Assembly (NCBI RefSeq): GCF_000278155.1
Contig: NZ_JH725096.1
Coordinates: 62,001 to 126,000 of the forward strand
Direction of reading: 5' to 3'
Length of the DNA stretch: 64,000 bases
From: Bartonella doshiae NCTC 12862 = ATCC 700133
GTDB taxonomy: Bacteria; Pseudomonadota; Alphaproteobacteria; Rhizobiales; Rhizobiaceae
Under the pieces are notes generated by a model. It searched no databases. It had not been told where the DNA came from and worked only from the letters and a program-made list of their open reading frames with translations. The position numbers and the translations under genes were made by a program. This document shows, one piece after another, positions 61,599 through 64,000 of the stretch; position 1 is the first letter of the stretch, and every line of letters starts with the position of its first letter.

Positions 61599-62205
61599 CG
61601 ATAATTCCCAAATGACGTAATTTTTCTAATAAGGGTAATAAAGGTAAACCAATAATAGTAAAAAAATCTCCATCAATCTTTTCAAAAAGATGGATTCCTT
61701 CTCCTTCAATTTGATAAACTCCCACGCTGTTAAAAACATCTGTTCCCACACGAGCTAAATAACGTTTAATAAACTCCGATGAGAGAGAACGTACTGACAT
61801 ATATGCACTAAAAGCTTCCACCCAAATTTCTTGACCATTCTGAAATAAAGCTACTGCACTATGAAGAGAATGGGTTTTTCCTGATAAATCAGATAAACGT
61901 TGATGTGCTTCTTTGCTACTTTTTACTTTGTAAAAAATATGTCCTTCCAAATCAAGGACTTGGTCACAACCAATAACCAAAGCATGAGGAAATCGATCAG
62001 AAACATTTTTTGCCTTTGCACTTGCAAGAAAGCAACTGAGTTCTTTAGGTGTCTTTTTTTTTCCTTCCTTTTCTACTTCTCTTTCATCAAAAGAAGCTCC
62101 TTCAATGAAAAAATTTAAACCTGCCTTTTTCAATAATTGCGCACGATAAGAACTAAGGGATGCTAAGATTAACGTATCTGCTACCATAGGAGTTTTTTCT
62201 TTCAT
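61591..62205 (-). CDS. maf: Maf-like nucleoside triphosphate pyrophosphatase
   Basis: Maf proteins hydrolyse non-canonical or methylated nucleotides and affect septation in some bacteria. The 204-residue protein has the N-terminal [24 protein letters not shown] with the catalytic Asp and [26 protein letters not shown]. Which Maf subfamily (dTTP/UTP or m7GTP) I cannot say with confidence. Its start overlaps the stop of the upstream gene by four bases; ATG 62187 is an alternative start closer to the conserved domain. Confidence 0.93.
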   Translation of the reverse strand: MKEKTPMVADTLILASLSSYRAQLLKKAGLNFFIEGASFDEREVEKEGKKKTPKELSCFLASAKAKNVSDRFPHALVIGCDQVLDLEGHIFYKVKSSKEAHQRLSDLSGKTHSLHSAVALFQNGQEIWVEAFSAYMSVRSLSSEFIKRYLARVGTDVFNSVGVYQIEGEGIHLFEKIDGDFFTIIGLPLLPLLEKLRHLGIIDG

Positions 62206-63026
62206 TTTCCTTCACGAAATCGGGATAAAAGTTCAAATATAGCTGCAGCTGTTTCTTCAATAGAACGTCGTGTGACATCAATAATAGGCCAACCAAAACG
62301 TTCACAAATGCGTTTTGCATAGGTTAATTCCTCAGCTATATTCACACGATCAGTATAACTTTCAATGACATAACCATTCCCAAAATCTCTATTTTGACGA
62401 ATATGCGATATCCGTTCTGCTGAGGCAATTAAACAAACAATCAGAGAATTGTTTGCTTCTAAAAGAGCCTCTGGTAAATCAATTCCCGGAATAAGTGGTA
62501 TATTAGCTGTTTTTATTCCACGATTTGCTAAATAAATACTTGTTGGCGTTTTAGAAGTTCTTGAGATTCCTACAAGAATCACATCTGCATTCGATAAATT
62601 ATTGGAAGACTGTCCATCATCATGCTCTATTGTAAAATCCAACGCCTCAATACGACGAAAGTAATCTGCATTAAGATCATGCTGCGCACTCGCACGCAAA
62701 TTTGTCGGTGTTCCAAGGTAAGATTGAAAGGCATCTAAAACAGGATATAATATATCAATACAGGGAACCTCTATTTTTTCGCATCTCCTTCTAAGAAGCA
62801 ATTTAATTTTTTTATCAATGATTGTGTAAAGAACAATTCCGGGTTCTTTTTGTATTTCATCAAGAGTTCTCTCTAACTGCTTTTCATTGCGAATCATAGG
62901 ATAAATATGTTCTGTCGCCTGAATTGTCGTGTATTGAGATGCTACAGCTCTTCCAACAGAAATTAATGTTTCTCCAGTTGCATCAGAAAGCATGTGTAAA
63001 TGAAAGGACTTTTTTTCTTTTGTCAC
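62202..63026 (-). CDS. Pyruvate phosphate dikinase/PEP synthase regulatory protein (PPDK-RP, DUF299)
   Basis: These bifunctional kinase-phosphorylases switch PPDK or PEP synthase on and off using ADP and phosphate. The 274-residue protein has the family N-terminus HLHMLSDATGET and the ADP-binding loop GISRTSKTPTSIYLANRG. The GTG start at 63026 has AAGGAG eleven bases upstream. It heads the overlapping operon PPDK-RP-maf-aroE-coaE-dnaQ. The homologue is the RP001 gene of Rickettsia, which together with hemE flanks the replication origin in Rickettsia and Caulobacter; the gene's position beside the candidate oriC here is therefore telling. Confidence 0.93.
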   Translation of the reverse strand: MTKEKKSFHLHMLSDATGETLISVGRAVASQYTTIQATEHIYPMIRNEKQLERTLDEIQKEPGIVLYTIIDKKIKLLLRRRCEKIEVPCIDILYPVLDAFQSYLGTPTNLRASAQHDLNADYFRRIEALDFTIEHDDGQSSNNLSNADVILVGISRTSKTPTSIYLANRGIKTANIPLIPGIDLPEALLEANNSLIVCLIASAERISHIRQNRDFGNGYVIESYTDRVNIAEELTYAKRICERFGWPIIDVTRRSIEETAAAIFELLSRFREGK

Positions 63027-63033
63027 AAAAATT

Positions 63034-63048
63034 TTAACTCCTTGTTAA
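63034..63048. promoter_or_regulatory. CtrA-type site TTAA-N7-TTAA
   Basis: TTAA at 63034-63037 and 63045-63048 are spaced by seven bases (CTCCTTG), the exact consensus of CtrA, which silences the origin in Caulobacter. It also encloses the Shine-Dalgarno of the PPDK-RP gene, so it might be coincidence or a leader-region operator. Confidence 0.45.
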
Positions 63049-63109
63049 CAAATGTGCATATATCTTAGTTTCTCCGGTAAAGTGAAAATTTAAAGATAAT
63101 CTTACACTT

Positions 63110-63118
63110 TTATACACA
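63110..63118 (+). promoter_or_regulatory. DnaA-box-like 9-mer
   Basis: TTATACACA fits the relaxed DnaA consensus TTWTNCACA. It lies in the gene-free region between PPDK-RP and rho. Confidence 0.5.
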
Positions 63119-63225
63119 AATTGAATGCGTGTGATAAATGAACTCCTTTCAGTTTTAAAGATCGGGGATAAAACTTTTAAAGTAGTATTATGGCTCATTT
63201 TTTTTCTTTTCTTTTTGTGGATAAA

Positions 63226-63234
63226 ATTGAGGAT
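63226..63234 (-). promoter_or_regulatory. Perfect DnaA box
   Basis: TGTGGATAA is the exact complement of TTATCCACA, the strongest DnaA binding sequence. Confidence 0.6.
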
Positions 63235-63251
63235 TAATGAAGTATAAATAA

Positions 63252-63260
63252 TAATCCACA
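63252..63260 (+). promoter_or_regulatory. DnaA-box-like 9-mer
   Basis: TAATCCACA differs from TTATCCACA at one base and lies 17 bases after the perfect box, in opposite orientation to it. Confidence 0.4.
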
Positions 63261-63581
63261 TTAAACACAGGTTTTAATAAGAAGAATCCTTTTCTTTAAA
63301 ATTTAATTTATACAAAAATCTTCGGAAATTTTTTTATAAAAATTCATTTATCAATGATAGAAAACAATTTTATATTTTCATCTCTATAGTTTAATAAATT
63401 GTTTCAATTCCTTTATATAAAGCTGTTAAGTGATATATGAAAACAAATCATTATGAATGATGCTTGCAGTTTAAGAAAGTTAAGTGTAAAATGCCTCTAC
63501 ATTTCATAGGAATGTTCCATTCTTTAAATTTTCCGTGAGTTAATTTCAAAACAATTCCCCTCCTACTAAAGAGCATATTTC

Positions 63582-64000
63582 ATGCAAGAAATGAAACTAC
63601 AAGAACTTAAAAGTAAAAATCCCGTTGAACTCGTCTCTTTTGCTGAAACATTAGAAGTTGAAAATGCTTCCTTAATGCGTAAACAAGAATTAATGTTCGC
63701 TATTTTGAAAAAACTTGCTCTGCAAGATGTAGAAATTATTGGTGAGGGAGTTGTTGAAGTTTTACAAGATGGATTTGGATTTTTGCGATCTGCCGATGCA
63801 AATTATCTTCCAGGACCTGATGATATTTACCTTTCACCGGCACAAATTCAATCTTTTTCTTTGAAAACAGGAGATACCGTTGAAGGTCCTATACGAAGTC
63901 CAAAAGAAGGAGAACGTTATTTTGCTCTTCTTAAAATTAATACAATCAATTTTGAAGATCCAGAGAAAATTCGCTATAAAATACATTTTGATAATCTCAC
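63582..64000 (+). CDS. rho: Transcription termination factor Rho, N-terminal part (runs off window)
   Basis: Rho is the hexameric RNA helicase that terminates transcription. The open frame from ATG 63582 reads [20 protein letters not shown] and continues unbroken to the window edge for 139 residues. It contains the N-terminal helical domain and the cold-shock-like RNA-binding domain ([38 protein letters not shown]), both typical of Rho. The ATPase domain lies beyond 64000. Only a weak AAAGAG ribosome-binding site is seen. It diverges from the PPDK-RP gene across the candidate origin. Confidence 0.95.
   Translation, partial: MQEMKLQELKSKNPVELVSFAETLEVENASLMRKQELMFAILKKLALQDVEIIGEGVVEVLQDGFGFLRSADANYLPGPDDIYLSPAQIQSFSLKTGDTVEGPIRSPKEGERYFALLKINTINFEDPEKIRYKIHFDNL

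Larger units (their letters stand above)
63027..63581. other. Candidate chromosomal replication origin (oriC)
   Basis: The 555 bp between the divergent PPDK-RP and rho genes hold no supported gene. They contain a perfect DnaA box TGTGGATAA (63226-63234), TTATACACA (63110-63118, fits TTWTNCACA), TAATCCACA (63252-63260, one mismatch), a nearly pure A+T run (about 63285-63420) that could be the unwinding element, and a TTAA-N7-TTAA site at 63034-63048. In Caulobacter and Rickettsia oriC lies between hemE and the PPDK-RP homologue. Here rho, hemE's usual neighbour in Rhizobiales, is adjacent and hemE is gone, fitting a haem-auxotrophic genus. Flanking genes diverge from it. Confidence 0.65.

Noticed and set aside
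63034..63261. 75-residue minus-strand ORF in the candidate origin
   Set aside because: No ribosome-binding site or domain; it coincides with DnaA-box-like sites and low-complexity A+T sequence.

Overview
The window is a stretch of chromosome from an A+T-rich alphaproteobacterium of the order Hyphomicrobiales (Rhizobiales), most likely a Bartonella. The evidence is the gene neighbourhoods (alpha/beta hydrolase-infC, ubiE-ubiB-coaBC, accD-folC, ahcY-divL-tsaE/amgK, addB-addA-trxA, lptC-lptA-lptB, ihfB-lapA, and the dnaQ-coaE-aroE-maf-PPDK-regulator run), a class I lysyl-tRNA synthetase, a tyrosine-type DivL, an IalB-family protein, and the low G+C with long gene-free gaps where relatives keep rpoN, hpf, trpA and murU. 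I saw no tRNA or rRNA gene, insertion sequence, prophage or CRISPR array.

Layout. 0-13.7 kb: a metallopeptidase, a hydrolase, infC (read from an ATT start), an MsbA-like exporter, the TamB/TamA outer-membrane assembly pair, comM and a periplasmic binding protein. 14-25.5 kb: gyrB, ubiquinone genes ubiE and ubiB, coaBC with a fused ribbon-helix-helix domain, a CysZ/EI24 membrane protein, accD, folC and an NDUFA9-like protein. 25.8-38.6 kb: ahcY, divL, a TsaE-AmgK fusion, addB, addA and trxA. 38.6-46.1 kb: prfC, class I lysS, argG, a LysE exporter, rlmN and an IalB-family protein. 46.6-50.4 kb: ptsN and lptB-lptA-lptC, separated by a 1.17 kb gap. 50.6-56.2 kb: ihfB, lapA, two RNA methyltransferases, lspA, a decayed ORF, an RNA leader with the YbhL/Bax-inhibitor gene, and an EEP-family phosphatase. 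56.2-63.0 kb: polA, a candidate small RNA, and a tightly overlapping minus-strand operon dnaQ-coaE-aroE-maf-PPDK regulator. The window ends inside rho.

The most interesting signals are four. (1) The 555 bp between the PPDK-regulator gene and rho looks like the chromosomal replication origin: it has DnaA-box-like 9-mers, an A+T-rich stretch and a full CtrA-type site, and sits where other alphaproteobacteria have hemE-oriC. (2) A short terminator-ended transcript with C/U-rich loops lies beside polA and may be an AbcR-type (alpha-r15) sRNA. (3) An antitoxin-like DNA-binding domain is fused to the coenzyme A enzyme CoaBC. (4) A structured leader precedes the ybhL gene. DivL works in the CtrA pathway, so the window carries both a regulator of CtrA and a likely CtrA target at the origin.

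All functions come from reading protein motifs and gene order by eye; no database search was run. Start codons were revised wherever a Shine-Dalgarno sequence or family N-terminus argued for it.
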